The notes: generated from the sequence alone by a model not told the origin. A stretch of 16,807 nt of DNA from an uncultured Akkermansia sp. (GCA_904501955.1 CAJGCY010000042.1:1-16807); one strand, 5' to 3'; shown: positions 7,524-14,704, numbered from the stretch's first letter. Program-made: numbers and translations.

Positions 7524-8090
7524 TTAAGCAATTCTGTCCGGCTGGGGGTAATGGGAGATGCCGGCGGGAATCCAATCATGGGGGACGGCGGAGCCTTGGA
7601 GCAGGGCTGCGCGGATGGCGGAGGAGGAGGCGGGCAGGTCTCCGCTGATGAAGATGGCGCGTACGTTTTCGCGGGGTTGCGGGGCGGTGTCGCGGTGGTA
7701 TACGATGAATGTGAGGTGCTGCGTCAGGTAATCATAGCGAGCCCACTTGTGCAGCTGCTCCCACTGGTCCGTGCCCATGAGCCAGTAAAGCTCCTCGTGC
7801 GGGTGGGAGGTGCGGCGTGCTTCCACCAAGCGCCAGCTCCAGCTGGGCGGGGGTAGGGTGAGGTCCATGTCCGACACCTCTGCCCAGGGCAAGTGTGCGG
7901 TGGCTTGCTGCAGCAAGTGCAGGCGCTGAGCGTCTGTGTAGAAGCTGCTTTTGCCGGTTTTGAAGGGGGAGCATGCCGCGGGCAGGAACAGCACTTTGTC
8001 CAGCCCGGCCTCTTGCACGGCTGCCTGTGCAATGGCCAAGTGACCGGCGTGCACCGGGTCAAAGGAGCCTCCGAACAAGCAAGTCTTCAT
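7524..8090 (-). CDS. nadD: Nicotinate-nucleotide adenylyltransferase
   Basis: 188 residues, close to the usual NadD length. It joins ATP and nicotinate mononucleotide to give deamido-NAD in the cytoplasm, the step before NadE. The nucleotidyltransferase signature GGSFDPVHAGH is at 7-17, SPFK at 41-44, the MGTDQW substrate loop at 105-110, and the second ATP motif ASSSAIR (normally ISSTxIR) at 154-160. The gene begins 24 bases after the stop of the M23 peptidase gene, so it is probably read from that gene's promoter. The C-terminal tail (HYPQPDRIA) does not look like the usual YI..hgLY ending. The stop codon is followed directly by Rhs debris, so the last residues may have been altered by that event. 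Confidence 0.92.
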   Translation of the reverse strand: MKTCLFGGSFDPVHAGHLAIAQAAVQEAGLDKVLFLPAACSPFKTGKSSFYTDAQRLHLLQQATAHLPWAEVSDMDLTLPPPSWSWRLVEARRTSHPHEELYWLMGTDQWEQLHKWARYDYLTQHLTFIVYHRDTAPQPRENVRAIFISGDLPASSSAIRAALLQGSAVPHDWIPAGISHYPQPDRIA

Positions 8091-8114
8091 GCGTGGGGTA
8101 AAAAGAGTGAGAGT

Positions 8115-8798
8115 TTACAGGCCTTCCGTATCCTTGTAGGGCAGGAAGCAACCGACGGGCACCTTCACATACTTGCTCTCCGCACGCAGGCGGCGGTAGT
8201 GGTTGATGAAGGAGGTGAGGTCGCCGTAGTTCTTGGCGGTCTTGGGGATGCCCTGCTGGCCGCAGTTTGCCAAGATGTTGAAGTGCAGCTCCGCATGCAG
8301 GTGAGCGGGGAACATGCCGCGGTTCGTGCCGATGGTGCCTACTTGGTCACCGCGTTTGACGATTTGCCCCAGCTTCACATCAATGCGGTCGAGGTGGCCG
8401 TAAAGCGTTTGGCAGCAAAGCACGCGCCCGCTGCGGGGTTCACGGAAAGCGTGGCGCACAATCACCACCTTGCCCCAGCGGCCCTTGGCATCCGCAGCGT
8501 AAGTAACAAGCCCGTGACCGATGGTGTACACCGGGTCGCCGAGGTCGGAGTTGCCACCGCCGTTGCCGTTCCAGTCTTCACCCAAGTGGCGGGGGGATTT
8601 GAGGCGCAGGCCACGTGCTTTGTAGTAGCCATCACCATTCGGCTTGCCGACGGGGAAGTCAAAGCCATCCGCCAGGGGGACGAGCGCCCACTTGCCGCCA
8701 TCCGTAAACTCCGCCATGGTGGCTGCGGATGCGTTCGCGCCTGTGAATGCTGCCACAAACGCTACCACCAGAAGATAGATGCTGAAAACACGTGCCAT
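8115..8798 (-). CDS. Secreted M23-family (LytM-type) peptidase
   Basis: 227 residues from the chosen start. A signal peptide (MARVFSIYLLVVAFVAAFTG, cut near ANASA) is followed by an M23 metallopeptidase domain, a family that cleaves peptide cross-links in peptidoglycan. Zinc and catalytic residues are visible: HLGED (H71, D75), YGH (H135) and HLH (H166, H168). An unusual glycine/asparagine-rich insert (NGNGGGNSDLG, 77-87) follows the first zinc motif. Two in-frame ATGs lie upstream at 8834 and 8816. I chose 8798 because a promoter ends six bases before it and because the signal peptide then begins properly. The gene lies between aroE and nadD on the same strand. It could act in cell-wall remodelling; its exact bond specificity cannot be read from the sequence. 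Confidence 0.88.
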   Translation of the reverse strand: MARVFSIYLLVVAFVAAFTGANASAATMAEFTDGGKWALVPLADGFDFPVGKPNGDGYYKARGLRLKSPRHLGEDWNGNGGGNSDLGDPVYTIGHGLVTYAADAKGRWGKVVIVRHAFREPRSGRVLCCQTLYGHLDRIDVKLGQIVKRGDQVGTIGTNRGMFPAHLHAELHFNILANCGQQGIPKTAKNYGDLTSFINHYRRLRAESKYVKVPVGCFLPYKDTEGL

Positions 8799-8804
8799 GA
8801 AACA

Positions 8805-8834
8805 AATATAACACATGGAGTGCGCCTCTGGCAA
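8805..8834 (-). promoter_or_regulatory. Promoter of the M23 peptidase gene, predicting a leaderless mRNA
   Basis: On the minus strand the -35 is TTGCCA (8834-8829), the spacer is 18 bases and the -10 is TATATT (8810-8805). Only six bases (tgtttc) separate the -10 from the ATG at 8798, so transcription should start at or next to the A of the start codon. This decides the start over the upstream ATGs, which would lie inside or before the promoter. Confidence 0.65.
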
Positions 8835-8878
8835 GTATCAATCACGCCATGCGCAACTTTAGTGCAGCGGCTGGGGTA

Positions 8879-9763
8879 TCAGGAAAGCAGCCCCGCTCGC
8901 ATGGCTGCGACATCCGGCATGTAGCCGAACCAGTGCTCAAAGGCGTATGCCCCTTGCCACAGCAGCATGGCCAAGCCATTATCAGTCAAACACCCCTGAG
9001 CTTCTGCACAGCGGCGGAGGGGGGTGTCATGCGTCACGATGTCGTACACCATCTGCCCGCTGTGAAGCAGCTCGGTGGGGATGGGCATGGGGTCGCCCTC
9101 CGCCAGCCCCAGGCTGGTGGCGTTTACAATGAGTTGCGCTTCCTCCAGCAACTTCGGTAGCTGTGGGGAGTCAAAATGGGCGGTGCGCAGTTCACCTTGC
9201 GTCACGGGAGCAAGTTTTGCCTGCATTTGCTGCAGCTCGGGGCGCGGGCGGTTCACCAGGGTGAGCTTGCTGCACCCGGCAAGGGCGCACTGTGCTGCGA
9301 GTGCTGAGCCGGCGCCACCGCAGGCACCGAGGATGACGATGTTGAGCTCGCGGAGCTGCTTACCGCTCAGCTCCAGGATGGCGCGCTCGAATCCCGGGCC
9401 GTCCGTGTTGTGGCAGTGCCACTCATTACCCTTGCGTACCAAGGTGTTGGCTGCACCGCAAAGGGAGGACAGCGCATCCGCCTGCGTAGCGATGGCAAAA
9501 GCTTGTTTTTTGAAGGGTACGGTCACATTCGCGCCGATGAAACCGCCCGCAGCCAGCTTGCTCAGCACGTTTTCAAAGCCCTGCGGCGCGGTCTCCGCCA
9601 AGATGCGGATGTAGCGGCAGTCAATCCCGGCGGTATCGAGCGCAGCTTGCTGCATTTGCGGGGATTTGGAGTGCGCGATGGGGTTGCCGATAACCCCCAG
9701 TCGGATGCGGTGGGGGCTCAGCTGCTCCGTGGTGAGTTGCGCTTCTGTATAAACGCTGAGCAT
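8879..9763 (-). CDS. aroE: Shikimate 5-dehydrogenase
   Basis: 294 residues, slightly longer than the usual 270-290. It reduces 3-dehydroshikimate to shikimate with NADPH in aromatic amino-acid synthesis. The substrate-binding N-domain has GNPIAHSKSP (26-35), NVTVPFKK with catalytic K85 (79-86), and HNTDGPGF with D121. The NADP-binding Rossmann motif GACGGAGSA is at 146-154, followed by NRPRP (171-175) in the cofactor loop and NATSLGL at 214-220. The C-terminal DNGLAMLLWQGAYAFEHW (261-278) completes the active site. All key residues are present. The gene follows the yajC terminator and has no clear promoter of its own; its upstream region overlaps the terminator's T-tail. The N-terminus has about 20 extra residues before the first strand. 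Confidence 0.95.
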   Translation of the reverse strand: MLSVYTEAQLTTEQLSPHRIRLGVIGNPIAHSKSPQMQQAALDTAGIDCRYIRILAETAPQGFENVLSKLAAGGFIGANVTVPFKKQAFAIATQADALSSLCGAANTLVRKGNEWHCHNTDGPGFERAILELSGKQLRELNIVILGACGGAGSALAAQCALAGCSKLTLVNRPRPELQQMQAKLAPVTQGELRTAHFDSPQLPKLLEEAQLIVNATSLGLAEGDPMPIPTELLHSGQMVYDIVTHDTPLRRCAEAQGCLTDNGLAMLLWQGAYAFEHWFGYMPDVAAMRAGLLS

Positions 9764-9780
9764 GGCAGTAAACGGTATGG

Positions 9781-9819
9781 AAAAGCCCTGCAGCAGTCGG
9801 TATTTCCTGCCGCAGGGCT
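9781..9819 (-). terminator. Rho-independent terminator after yajC
   Basis: The arms agccctgc (9784-9791) and gcagggct (9812-9819) form an 8-bp stem. An inner 4-bp stem (gcag / ctgc) extends it across one mismatch around a 10-base loop. On the minus strand the hairpin is followed by TTTT. It lies between the end of yajC and the start of aroE and should end the trmB-tgt-yajC transcript. Confidence 0.75.
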
Positions 9820-9881
9820 GTGTAAATGGTGTTGTTCAGCCATCACCGGCGCCGCGGGGCTGCCGGTGGGGGCAGGGGGCT

Positions 9882-10181
9882 TTACTTGTCCTCCTTGCTG
9901 ATGACGTTGACGATGCTGGCCTTCTCGAACTTGATGAGAACGCCGGCGGAAACCTCCACCTTCACCGTCTTGTCATCCACCTCACGCACAATACCGTGAA
10001 TGCCACCGGCAGTCACAATCTTGTCGCCGTCCTTGAGGTTATTCTGGCGCTCTCGAAGCTCCTTCTGCTGCTTTTGCTGGGGGCGGATAAGCAGGAAGTA
10101 GAAGATGACGATGATAAGGATGATCGGCAGGAACTGCTGAACCATAGCCATACCGTTGGCGATTACTATGTTGCTGGTCAT
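9882..10181 (-). CDS. yajC: Sec translocase accessory protein YajC
   Basis: 99 residues, the usual YajC size. One membrane helix (about 15-33, FLPIILIIVIFYFLLIRPQ) is followed directly by the family's RPQQKQQKE signature and then a small beta-rich cytoplasmic domain (GDKIVTAGGIHGIVREVDD). YajC associates with SecDF and SecYEG at the inner membrane in protein export. The start codon overlaps the stop of tgt (ATGA), so expression is coupled to it. The tgt-yajC order is common in bacteria, where secD/secF often follow. Here secDF is absent: a terminator and then aroE come next. Confidence 0.95.
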   Translation of the reverse strand: MTSNIVIANGMAMVQQFLPIILIIVIFYFLLIRPQQKQQKELRERQNNLKDGDKIVTAGGIHGIVREVDDKTVKVEVSAGVLIKFEKASIVNVISKEDK

Positions 10182-11308
10182 GATATGTCGTTTGCTTGGT
10201 AACGCGAGATGAAGCTGCTTTTGAAGGCAGCGAATTGACCGGCCGCAATGGCGCTTCTCGCTTGCGCCATGAGCCGTAAGTAGAAGTGGAGGTTTTGGAA
10301 GGAGAGCAGGCGCAGCGCCAGCATCTCACCCGCGCGGAAGAAGTGGCGGATGGCCGCGCGTGAGAAGCGGTTCACATGCGGGTGCCCCTCGGGGTCTATG
10401 GGCTTGCTGTCGTTCTCCCAGCGCTTGTTTTTGATGTGCATGGGGCCATCCGGCGTCAGTGCCACACCGTGGCGAGCCAAGCGCGTGGGCATCACACAGT
10501 CAAACATGTCCACCCCGCGCTCAATCATCTCCAGCAGCTGGGTGGGTGTGCCCAAGCCCATGGCGTAGCGGGCTTTGTTCTGCGGCAGGTAAGGTGTGCT
10601 GTGCTCGATGGCTCGCAGCATTTCCTCCTCCGGCTCACCGACGGACACACCGCCGATGGCGTAGCCGTCAAAATCCATAGCGGAGAGCTCCTCCGCGCAC
10701 CGGCGGCGCAAATCCGCATAGACGGAGCCCTGCACAATGCCGAAATGCTGCTGCAGGCCGTTGCCGCTGCGGGGCTGGTGCTCATCCACCCAAGCCTTGC
10801 AGCGTTTTGCCCAGCGCAGGGTGTAGCCCAAGGATTTTTCCGCATACTTGCGGTCGCAGGGGTAGGGCGGGCATTCGTCGAAGAGCATGGCGATGTCGCT
10901 GCCCAAGTTGGCCTGAATTTCCATGCTGCGCTCCGGGGAGAGCAGCATGTATGAGCCGTCGATGTGGTTGCAGAAGCGCACGCCCTCCTCCGTAATCTTG
11001 CGCAGGCGAGCCAAGCTCCATACCTGGAAGCCGCCGCTGTCCGTCAGCATGGGGCGGTTCCACCCTGCGAAGGTGTGCAGCCCACCGAGATTGCGGATGG
11101 CTTCATCCCCCGGGCGCAGGCACAGGTGGTAGGTATTGCCGAGGATGATGTGAGCGCCGAGCGCCTCCAAATCCTCCGGGTGCAGGGTTTTTACCGTGCC
11201 CTGTGTGCCTACGGGCATGAAGATGGGGGTGGGCACATCACCGTGGGGGAGGTGCAGGGTGCCGAGGCGTGCCCCGGAGGGGTCGGTGCTGTGTAGTGTA
11301 AAGCTCAT
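10178..11308 (-). CDS. tgt: Queuine/preQ1 tRNA-ribosyltransferase lacking the zinc site
   Basis: 376 residues, full length for Tgt, which exchanges guanine-34 of GUN-anticodon tRNAs for preQ1. Active-site residues are intact: DSGGFQV with D90, MLFDEC with D144, YAIGGVSVGE (216-225), and FDCVMPTRLARHG with the nucleophile D270. The structural zinc motif near the C-terminus is not. Where bacterial Tgt has DPECDCYTC and later TIHN, this protein has DPEGHPHVN (305-313) and SFQN (336-339). All four ligands, three Cys and one His, are therefore replaced by Gly, Pro, Asn and Gln. The fold around them (SRAAIRHFFRAGEML, NLHFYLRLM) is well kept, so this is not decay. The gene is the middle one of trmB-tgt-yajC, with ATGA overlaps at both ends. 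Confidence 0.93.
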   Translation of the reverse strand: MSFTLHSTDPSGARLGTLHLPHGDVPTPIFMPVGTQGTVKTLHPEDLEALGAHIILGNTYHLCLRPGDEAIRNLGGLHTFAGWNRPMLTDSGGFQVWSLARLRKITEEGVRFCNHIDGSYMLLSPERSMEIQANLGSDIAMLFDECPPYPCDRKYAEKSLGYTLRWAKRCKAWVDEHQPRSGNGLQQHFGIVQGSVYADLRRRCAEELSAMDFDGYAIGGVSVGEPEEEMLRAIEHSTPYLPQNKARYAMGLGTPTQLLEMIERGVDMFDCVMPTRLARHGVALTPDGPMHIKNKRWENDSKPIDPEGHPHVNRFSRAAIRHFFRAGEMLALRLLSFQNLHFYLRLMAQARSAIAAGQFAAFKSSFISRYQANDIS

Positions 11309-11892
11309 GCGTTGTTGCGGATGAATCTGGCGGAGAAGATGGGCTTACCCATGGCTTCCCACTGTTTTTGGAAGTCTGTTTTCGGGTAGAACGGGGCGTT
11401 CCACTCCGCCTGCGTGAAGAGGGGTGAGGCATTCATCTTCTCACACACCCAGATGAAGTAGTCCTCATGGTCTGTTTTGAACAGCACCTCGCCACCCTCT
11501 GCCAGTGCGCGGTGCAGCACGGGGATGAATGAGTCTTGCACAAGGCGGTTTTTGTGGTGCTTTTCTTTGGGCCAGGGGTCCGGGAAGAGGTAGTGCAAAC
11601 GGTGAATGCTGCCGGGGGCAACCATCCACTCCAAGAAGTAGCGACTCTCGGCGCGCAGGCCTTTTACGTTGCTGAGACCTTGCTTAGCGCTCTCGCTGCA
11701 TACCTTGCGTATGCGACCCAGCAGACGCTCCACACCCAAGAATCGGGTGTTCGGGTAGTGCTCCGCCATGGCCAGCAGGAACCCGCCATCTCCGCAGCCC
11801 AAATCCACTTCAAAGTTGTCCACCCCCTCTCCGAATATGTCGGCGGCGGTGTAGCGCTTGAAATAATCCTCCGGTACGAATGCTGTGTTCAT
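11305..11892 (-). CDS. trmB: tRNA (guanine-N7-)-methyltransferase
   Basis: 195 residues. It methylates N7 of G46 in the tRNA variable loop using S-adenosylmethionine. Seen are the SAM-binding motif EVDLGCGDGG (28-37), the acidic strand end GVERL (53-57), the family signature HYLFPDPWPKEKHHKNRLVQ (100-119), FKTDHEDYF (138-146) and the C-terminal TDFQKQWEAMGKPIF (172-186). An in-frame TTG at 11913 would add seven residues, but it lies upstream of the -10 box, so the ATG at 11892 is preferred. It is the first gene of a three-gene operon; its stop overlaps the start of tgt as ATGA. Together with tgt it makes this a tRNA-modification transcript. Confidence 0.94.
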   Translation of the reverse strand: MNTAFVPEDYFKRYTAADIFGEGVDNFEVDLGCGDGGFLLAMAEHYPNTRFLGVERLLGRIRKVCSESAKQGLSNVKGLRAESRYFLEWMVAPGSIHRLHYLFPDPWPKEKHHKNRLVQDSFIPVLHRALAEGGEVLFKTDHEDYFIWVCEKMNASPLFTQAEWNAPFYPKTDFQKQWEAMGKPIFSARFIRNNA

Positions 11893-11903
11893 CTTACGCG
11901 CGC

Positions 11904-11932
11904 ATTGTAGCAAAAGCAGGGGGTATTGTCAA
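11904..11932 (-). promoter_or_regulatory. Strong promoter of trmB-tgt-yajC
   Basis: The minus strand carries a perfect -35 TTGACA (11932-11927), a 17-base spacer and -10 TACAAT (11909-11904). The -10 ends 11 bases before the trmB ATG, so the leader should be about five bases. No Shine-Dalgarno would fit. Confidence 0.75.
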
Positions 11933-12048
11933 AGTATAGTTCTGACATTGTGGGGCGTTTTTCACGCGGAGACTGCAATGCTGAGGAGCAGTGCGGAATG
12001 AGCAGCGAGAAAAAACGGAATTTAGAAGGTGGCAGGGTGGCATTTTCG

Positions 12049-12076
12049 TTGACAAATGTGAGGTTTCTGGCAGAAT
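12049..12076 (+). promoter_or_regulatory. Promoter of nadE
   Basis: A perfect -35 TTGACA (12049-12054), a 16-base spacer and -10 CAGAAT (12071-12076). Ten bases lie between the -10 and the ATG at 12087, again predicting a leader of only a few bases. This places the start at 12087 rather than at the upstream ATG at 11991. Confidence 0.6.
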
Positions 12077-12086
12077 AGTAGCCGAG

Positions 12087-14006
12087 ATGAGCACATACGG
12101 CTATTATAGGTTGGCATCAGTGATTCCGCCCGTACGCGTGGCGGATGTGGATTATAATGTGGAGGCCTTGATAACGAGCATGAAAGATGCTGTTGAGGAG
12201 GGCGCTCAGCTGGTGGTGTTTCCCGAGTTGTGTATCACCGGTGCAAGCTGTGCGGATTTGTTCTGCAACCCGGTGCTGCTGAACGCCGCGCTGGAGGGGC
12301 TGGCTCGCTTTGCGGAGGAAACTGCTGAGCTGGCTGTGCCTGCGGTGGTCTCCTTGCCCCTGCTTTTGGAGAACAAGGTGTTCAACATGGCTGCCGTGGT
12401 GAAAGACGGTTGGGTGATGGGGCTTGTGCCTAAGTCCACCTTGCCGGGCAAGCGGGAGTGCGCGGAGTCCCGCGTGTTCTCCCCGGCTGCAGCCCTGTGC
12501 GCGACGGAGGTGAACATCATCGGCCAAGAGGCCATCCCCGTAGGCACGGATTTGATTTTCACGGATGGGGATGACCTGCGCTTTGCAGTGGAGATGGCGG
12601 ACGATCTTTGCGCCCCGCTGGCTCCCGGTTGTCGCTTGGCCTTGCAGGGCGCACTGCTCACCGCTACCCCGGCAGCAGCCATGCAGTATGTGGGCGTGGC
12701 GGATTACCGCCGCTCGCAGGTAGTGGCTCGCAGTGGCAGCCGTATGGCCGCGATTCTGTACGCCTCCGCCGGTGTAGGTGAGAGTACGCAGGATGGCGTG
12801 TATGGCGGGCAAGGCTTGATTGCTGTGAATGGCAGCTTGCTGGTGGAGAATCCCGGGTTTGAGCGTGAGGGCAACATGCTCTTTGCAGATGTGGACATGC
12901 AGCGCTTGCAGGCTGCTCGCCTGACTGAGGGTACCTTTGCGCAGACACCCCTGCCGCAGGGAACGCCCGCCGCGCGCATGATTAACATCGGAGAGATTGC
13001 CGGTGAGTGTGATTTGTCGTATGCGGATTTGCCTGCACAGCCTTTTGTGCCGACGGAGGAGGAGTTCGAGAGCCGTTGTGAAGAAATCCTGAGCATTCAG
13101 GCTGCAGCCCTGGCCAAGCGCATGGAGCACGCTCATGCCCAAACGCTGGTGCTCGGTGTGAGCGGTGGTTTGGACAGTACGCTTGCCTTGCTGGTGTGTG
13201 ACCGCGCGTGCAAGTTGCTTGGCCGCAGTAATGACTGCATCCTTGCGCTTACCATGCCGGGCTTCGGCACCACTGGGCGCACGTATAACAATGCCGTGAA
13301 GCTCATTAAGCTGCTGGGATGCACCTTTAAGGAGGTGAACATCAAGGAAGCTTGCTTGCTGCATTTCAAGGATTTGGATTTTGACCCCGCCCTGCGCACC
13401 AATACCTATGAGAATGTGCAGGCCCGTGAGCGAACAAAAATCCTCATGAACCTCGCGAACAAGACCGGCGGCATGGTGGTCGGCACCGGTGATTTGTCGG
13501 AGATTGCCCTCGGCTGGGCTACCTATAACGGTGACCACATGAGCATGTACAGCGTGAACTGCTCCGTGCCCAAGTCGCTCATCCGCTGCTTGATTGAGTA
13601 TGCTGCTACTCAGAGCAAGGCGGAGCTTGCAGCCGTGCTGCGCGATGTGAATGCAACCCCCGTGAGCCCGGAGCTTTTGCCCCCGGCGGATGATGGCTCC
13701 ATTGAGCAGAAAACCGAGGAGGTGCTCGGGCCGTATGACTTGCATGATTTCTTCCTCTACCACTTCATCAAATACGGGGCAGAGCCGTCCAAGTTGCTGG
13801 TGCTGGCATTGCAGGCCTTTGCGGATGAGTATGATGCGGAGTTGATAGAGAAGACGCTGCGTACCTTCCTGCGCCGTTTCTTCACGCAGCAGTTCAAGCG
13901 CACCTGCGTGCCGGATGGCCCCAAGGTGGGCTCCATTGCCCTTTCCCCGCGTGCGGATTGGCGTATGCCGACGGATGTTTGCGGTGGCTTGTGGCAGTTG
14001 CCCTGA
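12087..14006 (+). CDS. nadE: Two-domain NAD synthetase with altered glutaminase cysteine
   Basis: 639 residues, the length of glutamine-dependent NAD synthetases, which amidate deamido-NAD to NAD. The N-terminal nitrilase-type domain (about 5-290) should release ammonia from glutamine. Its Glu (PEL, E47) and Lys (VPKSTLP, K116) are present, but the nucleophile motif EICED reads EMADD (169-173), so Ala171 stands where the catalytic Cys is expected. A Cys occurs four residues later (C175). The C-terminal synthetase domain (about 320-639) looks intact: P-loop SGGLDST (359-365), the MPGFGTTGRTYNNA loop, VVGTGDLSEIALGW, and CSVPKSL. It may therefore be ammonia-dependent. An upstream in-frame ATG at 11991 would lie before the promoter. 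The gene is monocistronic and ends in a strong terminator. Confidence 0.93.
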   Translation: MSTYGYYRLASVIPPVRVADVDYNVEALITSMKDAVEEGAQLVVFPELCITGASCADLFCNPVLLNAALEGLARFAEETAELAVPAVVSLPLLLENKVFNMAAVVKDGWVMGLVPKSTLPGKRECAESRVFSPAAALCATEVNIIGQEAIPVGTDLIFTDGDDLRFAVEMADDLCAPLAPGCRLALQGALLTATPAAAMQYVGVADYRRSQVVARSGSRMAAILYASAGVGESTQDGVYGGQGLIAVNGSLLVENPGFEREGNMLFADVDMQRLQAARLTEGTFAQTPLPQGTPAARMINIGEIAGECDLSYADLPAQPFVPTEEEFESRCEEILSIQAAALAKRMEHAHAQTLVLGVSGGLDSTLALLVCDRACKLLGRSNDCILALTMPGFGTTGRTYNNAVKLIKLLGCTFKEVNIKEACLLHFKDLDFDPALRTNTYENVQARERTKILMNLANKTGGMVVGTGDLSEIALGWATYNGDHMSMYSVNCSVPKSLIRCLIEYAATQSKAELAAVLRDVNATPVSPELLPPADDGSIEQKTEEVLGPYDLHDFFLYHFIKYGAEPSKLLVLALQAFADEYDAELIEKTLRTFLRRFFTQQFKRTCVPDGPKVGSIALSPRADWRMPTDVCGGLWQLP

Positions 14007-14026
14007 TGCCGGCCCGCGATGAATTC

Positions 14027-14068
14027 ACAGCCCCCCTCTCCGTTTCATCTTGCGGAGAGGGGGGCTGT
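14027..14068 (+). terminator. Strong rho-independent terminator after nadE
   Basis: A perfect 16-bp stem (14027-14042 with 14053-14068, acagcccccctctccg and its complement) encloses a 10-base loop. It is followed on the plus strand by tgttta. It begins about 20 bases after the nadE stop. The other strand has no T-run, so it is mainly a plus-strand terminator, though the hairpin could also slow transcripts of the convergent ankyrin gene. Confidence 0.85.
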
Positions 14069-14094
14069 TGTTTACGGTTGCATGGCGTTGCCGA

Positions 14095-14565
14095 CTATTG
14101 CCCTCCGGCGCGACCGATGAGCCCAGCAATGTCCGCGTGCCCGGCTTCAGCTGCTTTTTGCAGGGCTGTTTCGCCGTCCTCATCGCGTATGTTCGGGTCC
14201 GCCTCTACATCCAGCAGGGCACAAACGATATCGGCTGAGCCGTTTTCCGCGGCAATCATGAGGGCCGTTTCTCCATCCGCATTGCAAGCGTTGACGTCCG
14301 CGCCATTGTCAATGAGTCGTTGGGCGGCTTGTGTATTATGTTTCTCTGCTGCAAGCATGAGGGCGGTGTCTCCTTCTTTATCTGCCGCGTTGATGGCAGC
14401 GCCGCTCTCCAGCAATTCATGTAGCTTTTCCGGGCTTTCGTTTGCTGCGTGGTATATCTCCTCACTTGAAATTTCGTGTGCTTGGGAGCTGGTAAACGCC
14501 AAGGGCAGCATCACGGCGGAGGCTATGATGGCACCGATAAGGTTCAGGGTAATGATGTTTTTCAT
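14095..14565 (-). CDS. Small secreted ankyrin-repeat protein
   Basis: 156 residues. A signal peptide (about 1-29, hydrophobic IIASAVMLPLAF, cut after SQA) is followed by about three ankyrin repeats of 33 residues (GDTALMLAAEKHN..., GETALMIAAENGS..., GETALQKAAEAGH...) plus a degenerate first one (YHAANESPEKLHELLESG). Each has the typical TAL...AA...G..D....L...GAD.N pattern. Ankyrin repeats bind other proteins; the partner is not visible. It is convergent with nadE, with the terminator between them, and is preceded by a plausible promoter. Nothing suggests decay. Its proximity to the group II intron is probably incidental. Confidence 0.9.
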   Translation of the reverse strand: MKNIITLNLIGAIIASAVMLPLAFTSSQAHEISSEEIYHAANESPEKLHELLESGAAINAADKEGDTALMLAAEKHNTQAAQRLIDNGADVNACNADGETALMIAAENGSADIVCALLDVEADPNIRDEDGETALQKAAEAGHADIAGLIGRAGGQ

Positions 14566-14612
14566 ATGAACAGGGGAGTGGTATGGCAGAGCGTTACCTC
14601 TGCTGTGCGCTT

Positions 14613-14641
14613 TTTGTACGCCGTTAGCCCCGCCGTGTCAA
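14613..14641 (-). promoter_or_regulatory. Probable promoter of the ankyrin gene
   Basis: On the minus strand the -35 is TTGACA (14641-14636), the spacer is 17 bases and the -10 is TACAAA (14618-14613). The leader would be about 40 bases, the longest in the window. No Shine-Dalgarno is seen before the ATG at 14565. Confidence 0.5.
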
Positions 14642-14704
14642 TCTAACTTGCTAACCATTGTTTGCCTGCAGAATCTCCATTGGAGTTTTATGTTGTTACA
14701 CCAT
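14642..14704. other. Left flank of the intron, possible gene debris
   Basis: A short gene-free segment between the ankyrin promoter and the intron. One minus-strand frame reads HKTPMEILQANNG and then a stop, which faintly resembles the C-terminal end of DDE transposases (...GYKTPxE). It is too short to assign. Confidence 0.2.

Noticed and set aside
7129..7575. Single 148-codon minus-strand gene at the nadD/Rhs junction
   Set aside because: Its first half is out-of-frame text and only the second half is Rhs core. The data fit a frameshifted fragment better than an intact gene.
7893..8924. 343-codon plus-strand frame across nadD and the peptidase
   Set aside because: It crosses two recognised genes and their junction, with no recognisable domain.
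11991..12086. Upstream ATG extension of nadE (32 residues)
   Set aside because: The extension contains the promoter, and its sequence lacks similarity to NadE N-termini.
12117..13763. 548-codon open frame antisense to nadE
   Set aside because: It lies wholly opposite a well-supported gene, shows no family motif, and is a product of GC-biased codon use.
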